From: Chitinophagales bacterium
GTDB lineage: Bacteria; Bacteroidota; Bacteroidia; Chitinophagales; JADIYW01
Direction: 5' to 3'
Length of the DNA: 64,000 bases
Assembly: GCA_023957235.1 (NCBI GenBank)
Contig: JAMLHI010000004.1
Span: forward strand, 325,422 to 389,421
Below are positions 37,674 to 47,538 of the stretch, in pieces (position 1 is the first letter of the stretch; each line of letters begins with the position of its first letter). A program made the translations under genes and the position numbers. The notes beneath the pieces were generated by a model. It did no database searches and was not told where the DNA came from. It saw only the letters and a list, made by a program, of their open reading frames with translations.

Positions 37674-37699
37674 AGAGAGGTCAAAAGCCTCTCTTTTTT
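37674..37699 (+). terminator. Rho-independent terminator of SDR-ALDH
   Basis: Stem AGAGAGG/CCTCTCT with a 7-nt loop and six T. The end overlaps the last codon of the convergent pabB gene. Confidence 0.8.
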
Positions 37700-38972
37700 A
37701 TTGAAAGAATTGCAGAATTTTTTCTGCTTTCAAATGTGACTCTTTCCATTCAGCTTCAGCGACAGATGCTGTAGTGATGGCTCCTCCTGCACGGACATAG
37801 CTTTTATTGTTTTGACTGAAATGTATAAGGCTCCTTATGATAACATTGAAATCAAAATCTCCATTAGGCTGAAAATATCCTACTGAGCCAGAATAGATAT
37901 CCCTATGCATAGTTTCAAGTTTTTCAGAGAGATTCATAGCATTAATTTTAGGAGCGCCAGTCATGCTTCCCATAGGAAATGTAGCTTTCAGAATATCTGA
38001 AAATTGAGTTTGAGGAGGGATTTGACATTCAATAGATGATACCAACTGATGGACTTGCTTAAAGCTATGTGTTGCAGCAATTTCAGTAGTTTTCACACTA
38101 CCTTTTAAGGCAATTTTAGACAAATCATTTCTGACCAAGTCTATAGTCATTATATTTTCACTTCTATCTTTCTCGTTATTCAGACTTTCCTTGCTTTTTC
38201 TGTCTAATTCGGGATGTTCAAATCTTGAACTTGTCCCTTTAATTGGTTGGGAGATCAAAGTATTTCCATCTTTCTTTAAAAATCGCTCAGGGCTATTGCA
38301 TAGTAGATGGATATTATTGAGCTTGAAATAACAAGAAAAAGGGGCTTCCATTTCTTTTTTTAAATGGAAATAAGACATTGAGGGTAGAGGTAGTTCTTTG
38401 TCTGATTGCCACTCTATGCAGTAATTGATTTCATACAAGTCACCTTTTTCTATATGAGATATCAATTGATGGATGCGATCGATATATTCATGATGAGTAA
38501 TCTGTAATGCAAAATTTAATTGGGGGCGTATATAATCCTTTTCTTCAGCAGAAAATGAAGGTATAGTTGTATGAGGGTAGTGATGTGCCTCTACCCAATG
38601 CTCTCTAGCGACAAATAAAATTTCAGGTATAAAAAAATATACCCAATCACTTTGTAATTGGTTGGTATTTTTTTGAAGAAGTATAGGTTCAATTTGGTTT
38701 TTAAGATCATAATTGATATATCCCATTTTCCAATCTTGGTGACTATTTAACCAATTATCAAATTGTGAAAATGAATTAGGTACACTTTCTGACCATATAA
38801 ACTGATCTAATTTTCCCCAGCCTAGCATCCATTGAATACCTTTTTGAGACAATTGCCAATTGTCAAAAAGAAGATAATCAGTTGAAGAATTTTGTGAAAG
38901 GATGTTTTTTCTAAACTCTTCAGTATTTGTGTTGATTATAGTAATTATCCTCTTACTACCACAATGTATCAT
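37698..38972 (-). CDS. pabB: Aminodeoxychorismate synthase component I
   Basis: 424 aa of the chorismate-binding (TrpE/PabB) family: GDLYEINYCIEW, KGTSSRFEHPELDRKS, SENIMTIDLVRNDLSKIA, PMGSMTGAPKINAMNLSEKL, DIYSGSVGYFQPNGDFDFNV and VRAGGAITTASVAEAEWKES. With glutamine amidotransferase PabA it makes aminodeoxychorismate for folate. No pabA or pabC is adjacent. The N-terminal lid domain is short. It follows purA with only 2 nt spacing, which ties folate and purine synthesis in one transcript. TrpE is less likely because trp genes are absent. Confidence 0.88.
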   Translation of the reverse strand: MIHCGSKRIITIINTNTEEFRKNILSQNSSTDYLLFDNWQLSQKGIQWMLGWGKLDQFIWSESVPNSFSQFDNWLNSHQDWKMGYINYDLKNQIEPILLQKNTNQLQSDWVYFFIPEILFVAREHWVEAHHYPHTTIPSFSAEEKDYIRPQLNFALQITHHEYIDRIHQLISHIEKGDLYEINYCIEWQSDKELPLPSMSYFHLKKEMEAPFSCYFKLNNIHLLCNSPERFLKKDGNTLISQPIKGTSSRFEHPELDRKSKESLNNEKDRSENIMTIDLVRNDLSKIALKGSVKTTEIAATHSFKQVHQLVSSIECQIPPQTQFSDILKATFPMGSMTGAPKINAMNLSEKLETMHRDIYSGSVGYFQPNGDFDFNVIIRSLIHFSQNNKSYVRAGGAITTASVAEAEWKESHLKAEKILQFFQ

Positions 38973-38974
38973 GA

Positions 38975-40237
<1,263 letters not shown>

Positions 40238-40273
40238 TTAACTTAAATTCAGTGATAACGAATAGTTTTTAAA

Positions 40274-40735
40274 TCATTTAGTTTCACACCCACAGTTGAG
40301 ACTATCAACGTAAAAGGTTAAAGAATGATTTTTTATTTTGATACCAAGAAGTTGCTCTTGGGTTGATTTTATTAAATGAATTCTTGGATCGCAAAATTCA
40401 ATAACTTTACCACAATTACTACAAATGATATGGTCATGTTGCTTGAAACCATAAGCTCGTTCATATTGTGCATGATTTTGCCCAAATTGATGTTTGGTGA
40501 CTAAATCACAATTGACTAACAATTCTAAAGTGTTATAGACTGTAGCTCTGCTGACATTATACTCTTTTTTTTTCATTTGCAGGTATAAATCTTCTGCATC
40601 AAAATGGGTATGTCTGCTGTAGATTTCTTCAAGAATGGAGAATCTTTCCGGAGTTTTTCTTTGTTTATGTTGCTCTAAGTATGCAGTAAAAATCATTTTT
40701 ACATCATTGATGAGCTTGGTATCCACTGTAGTCAT
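40274..40735 (-). CDS. Fur family transcriptional regulator
   Basis: 153 aa. N-terminal winged helix (RKTPERFSILEEIYSRHTHF; SRATVYNTLELLVNCDLV with recognition helix), then the metal-sensing domain HDHIICSNCGKVIEFCD with a CxxC zinc pair and a second CGC near the C-terminus (DSLNCGCETK). Fur or PerR cannot be separated from this alone. Its promoter -7 box is embedded in a 12-bp palindrome, consistent with autoregulation. It heads a fur-purA-pabB run; the fur-purA pairing is frequent in Bacteroidota as far as I recall. Confidence 0.92.
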   Translation of the reverse strand: MTTVDTKLINDVKMIFTAYLEQHKQRKTPERFSILEEIYSRHTHFDAEDLYLQMKKKEYNVSRATVYNTLELLVNCDLVTKHQFGQNHAQYERAYGFKQHDHIICSNCGKVIEFCDPRIHLIKSTQEQLLGIKIKNHSLTFYVDSLNCGCETK

Positions 40736-40755
40736 AGTGAAGTGTTCTGCATTAT

Positions 40756-40767
40756 TTACAAATGTAA
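40756..40767 (-). promoter_or_regulatory. fur -7 box embedded in palindrome
   Basis: The minus-strand TTACATTTGTAA (5-2-5 palindrome TTACA-TT-TGTAA) contains the -7 box TACATTTG (40759-40766), 23 nt before the ATG at 40735. An operator covering the -7 box would allow autorepression by the Fur-family product (inference). Confidence 0.5.
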
Positions 40768-40883
40768 GGCTTTATATAGTTTAATCGAATTTATTGTCTT
40801 TAATTTTTCAACATATCAGAAGATGAATTGTTGAATTCATGAAATAATGAGGTGACTCATCATTATTGTCGGATGTTACTATT

Positions 40884-41639
40884 TTATTTTTTTGAGTGAA
40901 TCTTGAAAGTTTGTGATACACCTAATCTAAAGAAATGGCTGAGTAAGTTTTCTTTCATCCACAATTGGTAGCCTGTCTCTATGTTGGTAGATGGAGATAC
41001 ATCTATTGTAATACTAGTTGAAAATCTGTTATGGTCAAAGATATTGTCTATGGATTTTCCTAAGAATTTCAAATGTACTTCGTCAGCCACTTTTAATTGG
41101 ACTTTCTGATTTTCTTTCCATGTAAATAGTGGAATATTAATTGCAAATTGATATCGGAAGCGTAGATTTTTATAATAATATCCATTCGCCAATTCCTTTT
41201 TATCAACTGTGGTGTGATGATAAAATCTAGATTCTAATCGAAATCTATGTTGAAAAGTTATTTTTGATAGCTTTTGTCTGCCATTCAATTCTATCTGTGG
41301 TCTAATTTCAGGAATGATTAATGTATTTTCTCGATAGGGGGTTTGTGGTGTACTTTGAAATGAAAATCCTATTCCTGGAGAAATATCCCAAAGTTTTTTT
41401 TCTCCTAGTGTTCTCGATATTTTGATTTTATAAACAACTTGGTTTTGAGCAATTGGGCTCATGAATAAACGTTCTGTGATTTCATTATTAATACTCCATT
41501 TTTGATTGAATTTAATCGTATTGGAATAACTTAACCAAGCAAGGTTTCGATTTTCTATGGCGTTGGATGAAAATGTATGACAGAGAAAAATGATAATAAA
41601 TATACTTTTAATTATAGGCTGTATCTTCTTTATTGTCAT
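40884..41639 (-). CDS. DUF2490 outer-membrane beta-barrel protein
   Basis: 251 aa with an N-terminal signal (FIIIFLCHTFSSNA). The mature protein shows alternating aromatic strands of an outer-membrane barrel: NLAWLSYSNTIKFNQKWSIN, NQVVYKIKISRTLGEKKLWD, RPQIELNGRQKLSKITFQHR and FRLGVSQTFKI at the end. DUF2490 members are of unknown function. It follows the Rrf2 regulator gene by 30 nt on the same strand and may be regulated with it. Confidence 0.8.
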   Translation of the reverse strand: MTIKKIQPIIKSIFIIIFLCHTFSSNAIENRNLAWLSYSNTIKFNQKWSINNEITERLFMSPIAQNQVVYKIKISRTLGEKKLWDISPGIGFSFQSTPQTPYRENTLIIPEIRPQIELNGRQKLSKITFQHRFRLESRFYHHTTVDKKELANGYYYKNLRFRYQFAINIPLFTWKENQKVQLKVADEVHLKFLGKSIDNIFDHNRFSTSITIDVSPSTNIETGYQLWMKENLLSHFFRLGVSQTFKIHSKK

Positions 41640-41669
41640 TACTGATAAGTGAATATTAAAAATGAAAAT

Positions 41670-42116
41670 TTAATGAGGATGTTCTAATTTCAATAAGTTC
41701 TCTTCTCTACGGATGATATCTTCAAGGGTAGATTTTTTAAGTATTTCTACCGTTTCATTGCGGATTTCCATAAATACATCTCTGACACCACAAGAAAACT
41801 CATCCTGACATTCAACACAAGGTTCATAAAACCGGTGTGTCACACAAGGCAATAATGCAATAGCTCCTTCAAAAAGTCTGACAACATCAGCCAAATTGAT
41901 ATCTGAAGGTGATTTGATAAGATAATAGCCTCCTCCTTTTCCTTTTTTACTATTCAAAATGCCTGAATTTCGTAAGTCCAGTAATATTGTCTCTAGAAAT
42001 TTTTTGGGGATATGCTGAGTTTCAGAGATTTCACTGATAAGTATAGGGCCTTTTTCATACTTTTTGGCTAAGTAAACTAAAGCATGAATTGCATATTTGG
42101 ATTTCTTTGAAAGCAT
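41670..42116 (-). CDS. Rrf2 family transcriptional regulator with cysteine cluster
   Basis: 148 aa. N-terminal winged helix LSKKSKYAIHALVYLAKKYE, then SEISETQHIPKKFLETILLD, GILNSKKGKGGGYYLIKSPS and the Rrf2 acidic segment VVRLFEGAIALLPC. Four cysteines follow with spacing C-x8-C-x2-C-x5-C (CVTHRFYEPCVECQDEFSC), so it likely binds an Fe-S cluster and senses redox or Fe-S status in the way IscR or NsrR do. It is upstream of DUF2490 on the same strand. No isc/suf genes are nearby, so the target is unknown. Confidence 0.92.
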   Translation of the reverse strand: MLSKKSKYAIHALVYLAKKYEKGPILISEISETQHIPKKFLETILLDLRNSGILNSKKGKGGGYYLIKSPSDINLADVVRLFEGAIALLPCVTHRFYEPCVECQDEFSCGVRDVFMEIRNETVEILKKSTLEDIIRREENLLKLEHPH

Positions 42117-42204
42117 TATTCTAACAAGATACGTTATTTATTCTATATGGTCAATAGATTTTAAGGAGTATTTTAAAAGGTTATCTATAATTAACATCAA
42201 AGAT

Positions 42205-43353
42205 TTAATTGTAACGGCTGAAGGCCTTTTCCCATTTTTCTGGAATTTCATTATTGACAGCAGTGAGATAATCGCTATAAGAACAAGGAATCATTTTATA
42301 GATTTTCTTTTTTGTATTACCAGTGTTGATGATAGGAATATGGAACCACCACCTATCACTTTTTTTACTTTTTAAGAAAATGATTTCATTGACACTACTT
42401 TCTAGATTGATAATAAATTTTTGAAAGTTTTTTTCACTGACAATTGGATAATCTTGCTTGCGAATACTGATACCTTCTATGAAATACCAAATCATTTGAG
42501 CAATACCTATAGAGGTGATATTTCTATTATCTAATTCAGGATTGTAATTATAAATTCCTATTGAAGATAATTTATCTGACGCTCCCGCAAATCGCATAAT
42601 TTGGCAGGCTTCATCTGAGAAAAAACCATTGGGATTGGCTAAGATATACCCTGGGGCATCAGAGGATTTGATGGCACTGATATTAAAGGATAACATATCT
42701 GCATCTCTTATTAGTGGCTCTGCACTCATCATGTCATCTCTTAATTCTCCAAGTCTGAATGCACCCATTTGCATTTCTTCCAATATATCTATATCTCTTC
42801 CATGATTAAAATATGTTTGATAGCCTAATAGTTTAAAATCATTGATATGGTTGGGTCTCTCAGTGAAAATTTTATACAGATAATTGGATTCGTGAGTTTC
42901 AGCATCTTCTTTTGGCTCTGAAATAACAATTCTTTCATCAACAACAACAAGATCTATGGGTCTGTCTTGTTGGCAGAGTCCCTGATATTGACCTAATGTG
43001 ATACTCATGTCTCCACCTAAGACAATACTAATGATATTTTTGCTATTTAAGACTTTCACGACTTCTTTGAGAGCTACCAGTGTATCTGAAAATTTTTCTC
43101 CGGGAAGAATATTGCCTAGATCAATAATGGGAAGTTGAACCTCAAAGTGATGGAGTTGGTATAACTGTTTTCGAATGCTATTGGGTCCTAATTCACAGCC
43201 ACAATTTTCAATATGCCCTCTATAGTCTAATACGCCTATAATGGCAATCTTGAAATTTTCAAGTTCATCATCATTCCCAGTATAGAAATAGATAGGTTTG
43301 CCTTGAACCTGATAGTCTTCAGAATAGATAGGTTGTATGTAGTCAGTTAGCAT
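42205..43353 (-). CDS. Arginase/formimidoylglutamase-fold protein, metal site degenerate
   Basis: 382 aa with a ureohydrolase fold (IAIIGVLDYRGHIENCGCEL, ISIVLGGDMSITLGQ, DMLSFNISAIKSSDAPG, FYIEGIS-like C-terminus). The usual Mn ligands are largely missing: the GGDHS site is GGDMS, the DAHxD site is DERIV, and the SFDxD site is SFNIS. The subgroup keeps NPNGFFSDEACQIMRFAGAS, which I recall from a Bacteroidota formimidoylglutamase-like clade whose members also lack part of the ligands. It is therefore probably not a working arginase; binding or scaffold role is inference. Separated by 91 nt from the PAS-LytTR gene. Confidence 0.85.
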   Translation of the reverse strand: MLTDYIQPIYSEDYQVQGKPIYFYTGNDDELENFKIAIIGVLDYRGHIENCGCELGPNSIRKQLYQLHHFEVQLPIIDLGNILPGEKFSDTLVALKEVVKVLNSKNIISIVLGGDMSITLGQYQGLCQQDRPIDLVVVDERIVISEPKEDAETHESNYLYKIFTERPNHINDFKLLGYQTYFNHGRDIDILEEMQMGAFRLGELRDDMMSAEPLIRDADMLSFNISAIKSSDAPGYILANPNGFFSDEACQIMRFAGASDKLSSIGIYNYNPELDNRNITSIGIAQMIWYFIEGISIRKQDYPIVSEKNFQKFIINLESSVNEIIFLKSKKSDRWWFHIPIINTGNTKKKIYKMIPCSYSDYLTAVNNEIPEKWEKAFSRYN

Positions 43354-43444
43354 TTTTTAATCATCTATGGGATAAAAATAGAGAATGAAAAGCTTATTTT
43401 AATGATATTTTATACACAGGTCGTCTATCAAATGTATAGATAGC

Positions 43445-44584
43445 TTATTTATTAATTTTCTGTTTGATATTCGTTTTATAATTTCTGCTAATTGGAAAAT
43501 TTAATTTACCTACTGTCACAATATTAGTACTTAATTTTTCAATATATTGAACATTGATAATGTGAGAACGGTGAATCTGCACAAAAATATCAATAGGTAA
43601 TTTTTCTTTAAACTTATACAGTGTAGCATAATGGATATAAGGGGTAAGTTTATCCTTGGTATAGATTTGTATATAATCTCTCATGGAACTTATAGCGATA
43701 ATATCTTTGACTGGAACACTAATATATTGTTGGTTTTGCTTGATAAAGATAGAATCATTGATATCATAAGTCCTATCAAGATGGGTTTGGCTTGAACCTA
43801 TATTAATATTTTTTGCATCATCTAATAAGTCGATAACATTACCACTGATAGAAATTAGTTTTTTGTTGCTATCAGTAATAGGATATAAAATGGCTAGCAA
43901 ATATCTAGTAGATTGGTCATTTTTCCTGTAGATGCTATAAATAGTCTGATATCCATTTTTGCTATTCAAGACTTTACTGATGAGTTCATTAGGACTGAAC
44001 TTGTCTTTACTATTAATCATTTTCCCTAATTCTTCGAGACTTGGTTCTGGCAAGCCTTCGTATCCATGGATTTTTTTTGTCTCATCAGACCAGTGCAAGG
44101 AGTTTTTTGCTATGTCAAAATAAAATGTTCCAACTTGACCATAGTTGTATGCAACATTTAAAATATTATTAGTATGACCTTTATTTTCCCCAAATACTAT
44201 GGCTGTAACAGATTCAGTATATCCGATATAGTTGATTTTATCTTCCTTTTCATCTTTATAAGCTGTGCCAGAAGTTTTTACAAAGATAGGATAGCCGTTC
44301 TTATGGACAAGGATAGTCTCAAATGAAAATTGCGTAGGTAGAGGCAGGTTTCTATAGCTATCTAAAATAGAACCATTATCCTTTGAGTTAAAGATAATAC
44401 TGCTGTTATTAGCTTTCATTTGCCCAAACTCTTCTGGGGTATATCCCAATATATCTTTTACGCTATCGTCTATATAGGTAATCTTGAGATGATTATCTTT
44501 TAATTCCATCTGATAAAAAAATCGAGTTGATTTTTTGGGATGGAGGCCTGATGCCTTTAAGTATGCAATTTCAAAAATATTCAT
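43445..44584 (-). CDS. PAS-PAS-LytTR DNA-binding regulator
   Basis: 379 aa. Two PAS-like sensory domains (about 20-130 with ITYIDDSVKDILGYTPEEFG, and about 150-250 with DIAKNSLHWSDETKKIHGYE and a PAC-like YRKNDQSTRYLLAILYPI) are followed by a LytTR DNA-binding domain (about 280-375; VPVKDIIAISSMRDYIQIYT, FVQIHRSHIINVQYIEKL and FPISRNYKTNIKQ). It lacks receiver and kinase domains, so it acts as a one-component sensor or with a separate partner. It overlaps the upstream YfcE-like gene by 4 nt (ATGA), making it the last gene of a tRNA-processing operon. Confidence 0.92.
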   Translation of the reverse strand: MNIFEIAYLKASGLHPKKSTRFFYQMELKDNHLKITYIDDSVKDILGYTPEEFGQMKANNSSIIFNSKDNGSILDSYRNLPLPTQFSFETILVHKNGYPIFVKTSGTAYKDEKEDKINYIGYTESVTAIVFGENKGHTNNILNVAYNYGQVGTFYFDIAKNSLHWSDETKKIHGYEGLPEPSLEELGKMINSKDKFSPNELISKVLNSKNGYQTIYSIYRKNDQSTRYLLAILYPITDSNKKLISISGNVIDLLDDAKNINIGSSQTHLDRTYDINDSIFIKQNQQYISVPVKDIIAISSMRDYIQIYTKDKLTPYIHYATLYKFKEKLPIDIFVQIHRSHIINVQYIEKLSTNIVTVGKLNFPISRNYKTNIKQKINK

Positions 44585-45093
44585 GATAATATTCTTCCTC
44601 TCTTTCCTAATTCAATTAATTGTATATTTTCAATTTTGTCATGATGGATATCCATTTTTAAGGCAGTTCTGACATGATGAAATCCATGATGTCCTGCTGC
44701 ACCGGGGTTGATATACCAAAGCTGAAATTTTATATCAAATTTAATTTTTAAAATATGAGAATGTCCACAAATTAAGCATGAAATATCTTTGTTTTGTTCC
44801 AATATTTTACGAATTTTTACATTATAAGTTCCTAATGAACCAGCAATGTGGATGATTAGGATTTTTACTTGTTCTATTTGAATGATTTGAAATTCAGGAA
44901 AAGTTAATCTAATTTGTTGATCATCAATGTTTCCATATACTGCTCTTATTTTACCCCAGGTAGCTAATTCATCGGTTACACTTCTATTGCCAATATCTCC
45001 AGCATGCCAAATTTCATCACAATCAGAAAAGAAATTTTTCAAATTGGAATCCAAATAACTATGTGTATCCGAAAGAAGACCAATTCTTTTCAC
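44581..45093 (-). CDS. YfcE/MJ0936-type metallophosphodiesterase
   Basis: 170 aa calcineurin-like phosphoesterase with the five motifs: GLLSDTHSYLD, IWHAGDIGN, VYGNIDD (a GNxD instead of GNHD), LIIHIAG and CGHSHILK, then INPGAAGHHGF. Members hydrolyse phosphodiesters such as bis-pNPP or cyclic nucleotides; the biological substrate is not known. It lies 10 nt after miaA and overlaps the PAS-LytTR gene by 4 nt. Confidence 0.9.
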   Translation of the reverse strand: MKRIGLLSDTHSYLDSNLKNFFSDCDEIWHAGDIGNRSVTDELATWGKIRAVYGNIDDQQIRLTFPEFQIIQIEQVKILIIHIAGSLGTYNVKIRKILEQNKDISCLICGHSHILKIKFDIKFQLWYINPGAAGHHGFHHVRTALKMDIHHDKIENIQLIELGKRGRILS

Positions 45094-45103
45094 AAACTTA
45101 AAA

Positions 45104-46003
45104 TTAATTGAATTTTATTAACTTGTATATTTCTTCAATGTTTTTCACCCAATGGTATCTTTTATCTCTTCTAAACCAAGTGAGTTGCCTTTTGGCATAT
45201 TGTTGAGTATGGAGGGTAATGGTATGAACCATTTCTTGATAAGTAATTTTCTGATCCAAATAGTCAAAAATCTCTCTATATCCTAATGTTTGGAGGGCTT
45301 TGAAATGGCGATATGGCAATAAGGAAATACATTCTTCTACCCATCCTTCTTGTAGCATTTTCAACACTCTGGCTTCTATATTTTTTCTAATCATCTCTCT
45401 CTCGTCAAAAAGGCAAAAGAAAATAGGTTCAAAATTTCGCTGGATAGATAATCCCTTCCTGAATGATGAATATTTTTCTTGAGTCTGTTGCATGACTTCT
45501 ACAGCTCTGATGAGTCGTTTAGGATTGTTAATATCTATAAAAGCTAGTGTTTCTGGGTCATTTTTGCGAATATATTCTTGAAGAAATTCTATTCCCTCCT
45601 TTTCATATTGCTGATTTAGCTTATGCCTGATTTCAGGTTGTATGGTCGGCATATTATCAATGCCATCGCATAAGGTCTGAATGTAGAGCCCTGTTCCTCC
45701 ACACACAATTGCCACATCTTTTTTCAGATATAAATTATCTAAAATTTGCAAAGCGTCTCTTTCAAAGTCTGCAGTATGATAGTGTTGGTGAATATCTATA
45801 CAAGCAATGAGATGATGTTTTATTTGGCTGAGCTCTATTGGGCTGGGTCTTCCGACACCGATATTCAGCTGTTTGTATATTTGTCTAGAGTCTGCTGAAA
45901 TAATTTCAGTATTGAATTTTTGAGCTAGTTCTATGGCAAGACTAGTTTTGCCTATTGCAGTTGGTCCACCAATAATAATGAGCTTTGGGAGATTATTTTG
46001 CAT
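45104..46003 (-). CDS. miaA: tRNA dimethylallyltransferase
   Basis: 299 aa. P-loop IIGGPTAIGKTSLAIELAQK at residues about 10-29, IISADSRQIYKQLNIGVGRP with the catalytic Asp and Arg, VCGGTGLYIQTLCDGI, LIRAVEVMQ and the C-terminal YAKRQLTWFRRDKRYHW. It transfers dimethylallyl from DMAPP to A37 of tRNAs reading UNN codons. Its start overlaps the cca stop by 11 nt, so the two tRNA-modifying genes are coupled. Confidence 0.97.
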   Translation of the reverse strand: MQNNLPKLIIIGGPTAIGKTSLAIELAQKFNTEIISADSRQIYKQLNIGVGRPSPIELSQIKHHLIACIDIHQHYHTADFERDALQILDNLYLKKDVAIVCGGTGLYIQTLCDGIDNMPTIQPEIRHKLNQQYEKEGIEFLQEYIRKNDPETLAFIDINNPKRLIRAVEVMQQTQEKYSSFRKGLSIQRNFEPIFFCLFDEREMIRKNIEARVLKMLQEGWVEECISLLPYRHFKALQTLGYREIFDYLDQKITYQEMVHTITLHTQQYAKRQLTWFRRDKRYHWVKNIEEIYKLIKFN

Positions 46004-47432
46004 AGTCAGAGGCTTGATTGACTGCTTGTAAGTTAATTTCTGCTCCCTTTTTTAAAATATAATTGATAGAAGCATCATATTCATTAGGTATTTCTCCTTC
46101 CAATACAGCTTCTTTGAGTTGGTTTTTCAATATTCCAACCTCTCTCCCTGGTTTTATTTGAAATATATACATGATCATTTCTCCATCTACTAAAGGTTGC
46201 CAGTTTCTGATTCTGTCTCTTTCTTCTACTACTTTGATTTTTTGTTTGACGAATTGAAGATTTTCAGTATATCGTTGAACTTTTTTTGGATTTTTAGAAG
46301 TAATATCTGCTTCACATAGTATCATCAAAGATTCCAAATCATCTCCTGCTTCAAAAATTAATCTTCTAATAGCGGAGTCAGTGATATTTTCTTTGGTGAG
46401 AGAAATTGGTCTAAGATGTAAATAGACTAGCTTTTGAACAAATTTCATTTTTTCGTTCAAAGGAAGTTTGAGTCTTTTGAAAATTTTAGGCACCCATTTT
46501 GCACCTAATACTTCGTGACCATGAAATGTCCATCCGTGTCCTTCTTCAAATTTTTGAGTAGGAGGTTTGGCGATATCATGCAATATAGCTGCCCATCTTA
46601 ACCAAAGGTCATCTGATACTTTTGCAACATTATCTAATACCTGAATTGTATGAAAAAAATTATCTTTATGAGCATAGTTTTCTATCATTTTTATTCCATG
46701 AAGAGCTACCATCTCGGGAAAAAAATATTGCAATAACTGAGTTTCAAACAAGAGGTTAAAACCAATGGATGGCTGGGGTGACAAGATGATTTTGTTAAGT
46801 TCGTCTGTTATTCTCTCCTGAGAAATAATCTGCAATCTTTTTGAGAGAGGAGCAATAGCTTTTAGCGTATTGGATTCGATTTCAAATCCAAGTTGGCTGG
46901 CAAATCTGATAGCTCTCATCATTCTCAATGGGTCATCATTGAAAGTTAAATTTGCGTCTAATGGTGTTTTGATGATTTTGTTTTTTAAATCTTCAATTCC
47001 ATTAAAAGGGTCTATGAGTTGTCCGAAATTTTCAGGACTTAAATCAATTGCAAGTGTATTAATTGTAAAATCTCTACGCACTTGATCTTCTTCCATAGAG
47101 CCTGCTTCAACGATTGGATTTCTACTATCTGAGCGGTATGATTCTTTTCTGGCACCAACAAATTCAATATCCCAACCGTAAATTTTAAACATTGCTGTCC
47201 CAAAATTTTTATACACATTAACCTTTATATGCGGATGAAAAATTTTAGCAGCTTTCAGCGCTAATTCAATTCCACTCCCTACACAGGTGATATCTATATC
47301 TTTAGAAGGTCGGTTTAATATTTTATCTCTTACATATCCTCCGACTGCATAAGCTTGAATTCCCAATTCTGATGCAGCCTTAGAAACTGTTTCTAAGATT
47401 TTTTTTTCTTTATCTTGAAAAACAAATAACAT
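45993..47432 (-). CDS. cca: CCA tRNA nucleotidyltransferase with HD domain
   Basis: 479 aa. The class II nucleotidyltransferase head has AYAVGGYVRDKILNRPSKDI with the DxD (SKDIDITCVG), RRDFTINTLAIDL, DDPLRMMRAIRFASQLGFEI and ERITDELNKII. A C-terminal HD domain follows (HTIQVLDNVAK, WAAILHDIAKPPTQKFEEGH and WTFHGHEVLGAK). It adds or repairs the 3' CCA of tRNAs; the HD part has phosphohydrolase potential. The first gene of a cca-miaA-phosphodiesterase-PAS/LytTR operon. The near-match TATCTTTT just upstream resembles a -7 box. Confidence 0.93.
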   Translation of the reverse strand: MLFVFQDKEKKILETVSKAASELGIQAYAVGGYVRDKILNRPSKDIDITCVGSGIELALKAAKIFHPHIKVNVYKNFGTAMFKIYGWDIEFVGARKESYRSDSRNPIVEAGSMEEDQVRRDFTINTLAIDLSPENFGQLIDPFNGIEDLKNKIIKTPLDANLTFNDDPLRMMRAIRFASQLGFEIESNTLKAIAPLSKRLQIISQERITDELNKIILSPQPSIGFNLLFETQLLQYFFPEMVALHGIKMIENYAHKDNFFHTIQVLDNVAKVSDDLWLRWAAILHDIAKPPTQKFEEGHGWTFHGHEVLGAKWVPKIFKRLKLPLNEKMKFVQKLVYLHLRPISLTKENITDSAIRRLIFEAGDDLESLMILCEADITSKNPKKVQRYTENLQFVKQKIKVVEERDRIRNWQPLVDGEMIMYIFQIKPGREVGILKNQLKEAVLEGEIPNEYDASINYILKKGAEINLQAVNQASDYAK

Positions 47433-47538
47433 GGGTCGCTAAGTTAAAAAAAGATAAGCATACCTATTCTATTGATAGGCTACAAAAGGAACTTATCGTT
47501 TATTTTTCAAAGTTACTTTATCAAAAAACAGATATTAT

